From Planctomycetaceae bacterium (GTDB lineage Bacteria > Planctomycetota > Planctomycetia > Pirellulales > Thermoguttaceae), in the NCBI GenBank assembly GCA_031274045.1, contig JAISQS010000444.1, positions 1 to 13,579 of the forward strand: a stretch of 13,579 bases of DNA. Reading direction: 5' to 3'. The position numbers and the translations under genes are program-made. The notes under the pieces are model-generated. The model worked only from the letters and a program-made list of their open reading frames with translations, did not search any database and was not told where the DNA came from. This document shows, piece after piece, positions 12,797-13,579 of this stretch. Numbering within the stretch: position 1 is the first letter of the stretch; each line of letters begins with the position of its first letter.

Positions 12797-13207
12797 ATGA
12801 GCGAGACAAAAGAATTTTCGGCGGCGATCAAAGAGATCGGAGACAAGATTGTCGCATTAACGTTGAAGGATGCGAAGGAGCTGAGTGATTATCTGAAGGA
12901 GGTTCATGGTATTGAGCCTGCGACGGGCGGCGCGGTGGTGGTGGCTGCGGCGGCGGGCGGCGGTGATGCCGGCGGCGAGAAAGCTGAAGAGAAGACAGAT
13001 TTTGATGTTGTTCTTGAGAGTTTTCCGGCGGACAAAAAGGTCGCTGTCATCAAGGTCGTCAAGAATGCTACCGGCGGCGGTTTGACTGAGTCAAAAGCAC
13101 TTGTCGAAAGTGCTCCGGCAAAAATCAAAACCGGTGTCCCAAAAGAAGAAGCCGAAAAGCTCAAAAAAGAGCTTGAGGAGAGCGGCGCGAAAGTCAGCAT
13201 AAAGTAG
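12797..13207 (+). CDS. rplL: 50S ribosomal protein L7/L12
   Basis: The product is 136 residues. L7/L12 dimers form the flexible stalk that recruits EF-Tu and EF-G. The N-terminal dimerisation helix pair is [20 protein letters not shown] followed by [17 protein letters not shown]. An Ala/Gly-rich hinge follows ([20 protein letters not shown]), then the C-terminal domain with [43 protein letters not shown] and a [14 protein letters not shown] end. An upstream ATG at 12725 adds 24 residues unlike L7/L12; I rejected it because AAGGAAAGG sits just before the 12797 ATG and this start gives the family N-terminus. No terminator follows. Confidence 0.98.
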   Translation: MSETKEFSAAIKEIGDKIVALTLKDAKELSDYLKEVHGIEPATGGAVVVAAAAGGGDAGGEKAEEKTDFDVVLESFPADKKVAVIKVVKNATGGGLTESKALVESAPAKIKTGVPKEEAEKLKKELEESGAKVSIK

Positions 13208-13353
13208 CAGATGATACACGCAATACATTGTGATTTTGTTGACGCGAGAGCGTAAATGTTGCTGGTGTAAATTTGCTGATTATTTCGGATTTTGTGGGGG
13301 TATTACATTGTGTCTTTTATTCGCAGCATCAACGCCCTGAAAGGGCAACAAGC
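13208..13353. other. Spacer downstream of rplL
   Basis: No gene is seen. GCCCT-GAA-AGGGC (13334-13346) is a short hairpin just outside the large palindrome. rpoB, expected next by gene order, does not begin inside the window. Confidence 0.45.
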
Positions 13354-13574
13354 TCATAGCGTAGGGCAACGCCCTACGAAATAGACTCACGAACACCACT
13401 CGGGGCAACGCCCCAATAATATCAACAATAATGGAAGTTTTTAGTAGTGAGTTTTCTGTAAAGGATTATATTAAAACTGAAAACTAAAAACTTCCGCTTG
13501 GTCTGATATTGTTGCCCCGTTGGGGCGAAGGTTATTTATAATCAATTATCGTAGGGCGTTGCCCTACGCTATGA
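13354..13574. repeat. Palindromic element with nested hairpins, centred near 13464
   Basis: Three inverted pairs share one centre. CGTAGGGCAACGCCCTACG (13360-13378) mirrors 13550-13568. GGGGC-AAC-GCCCC (13402-13414) mirrors 13514-13526. GGAAGTTTTTAG (13433-13444) mirrors 13484-13495. TCATAG/CTATGA set the visible ends at 13354 and 13574. Each of the outer two is itself a small hairpin, so the element can fold either as one long cruciform or as four small hairpins. It is the same design as the element centred at 1249, with different sequence. Confidence 0.75.
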
Positions 13575-13579
13575 TATTT

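Noticed and set aside
13208..13353. Terminator after rplL
   Set aside because: No G/C-rich hairpin followed by a T-run; the 13334-13346 hairpin has no T-tract.

Overview
The window looks like a chromosomal segment from a planctomycete-like bacterium (Planctomycetota, confidence about 0.65). Three things point there. EF-Tu has an unusual switch I region ([11 protein letters not shown]...KTVTIA) that I associate from memory with planctomycete EF-Tu. SecE is long, with three hydrophobic segments. A two-gene bacterial-microcompartment (BMC) pair of EutN/CcmL-type vertex protein plus PduP-like CoA-acylating aldehyde dehydrogenase lies nearby, and planctomycetes commonly carry such BMC genes. All of this was judged by eye, with no database search.

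Left part (1-866, minus strand): a broken 3' end of a type I restriction methylase gene (hsdM), a PIN-domain ribonuclease toxin and the start of a probable antitoxin-like gene that runs off the window. Both junctions are ATGA stop/start overlaps, so this reads as a toxin-antitoxin pair riding in a decayed type I restriction operon. Next comes about 1 kb without genes (862-1844), built from two large palindromic elements and short tandem repeats.

Middle part (1845-4866): the aldehyde dehydrogenase and the BMC vertex protein, both on the minus strand. They are flanked by palindromic elements, and no other shell or enzyme gene is in view. A second copy of one palindromic element lies at 4189-4440.

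Right part (4867-13207, plus strand): a conserved translation and transcription block. It runs tRNA-Thr(TGT), tRNA-Tyr(GTA), tRNA-Gly(TCC), tRNA-Thr(GGT), tuf, tRNA-Trp(CCA), secE, nusG, rplK, rplA, rplJ, rplL. The first five genes are in the same order as E. coli thrU-tyrU-glyT-thrT-tufB, and the rest is the classic secE-nusG-rplKAJL run that normally leads into rpoB. The gaps are unusually wide (about 205-845 bp in most places, 636 bp between rplJ and rplL). A third palindromic element closes the window (13354-13574), probably between rplL and rpoB.

The most unusual points are: NusG carries a roughly 195-residue N-terminal extension with 14 perfect-register pentapeptide repeats; tandem repeats with the same 15-bp period recur in several unrelated spacers; large centred palindromic elements occur four times; coding regions alternate between G/T-rich and A/C-rich patches; and rplK, rplA and rplJ lack a Shine-Dalgarno but share a TTT(G/A)AAA box ending exactly 4 nt before the ATG.
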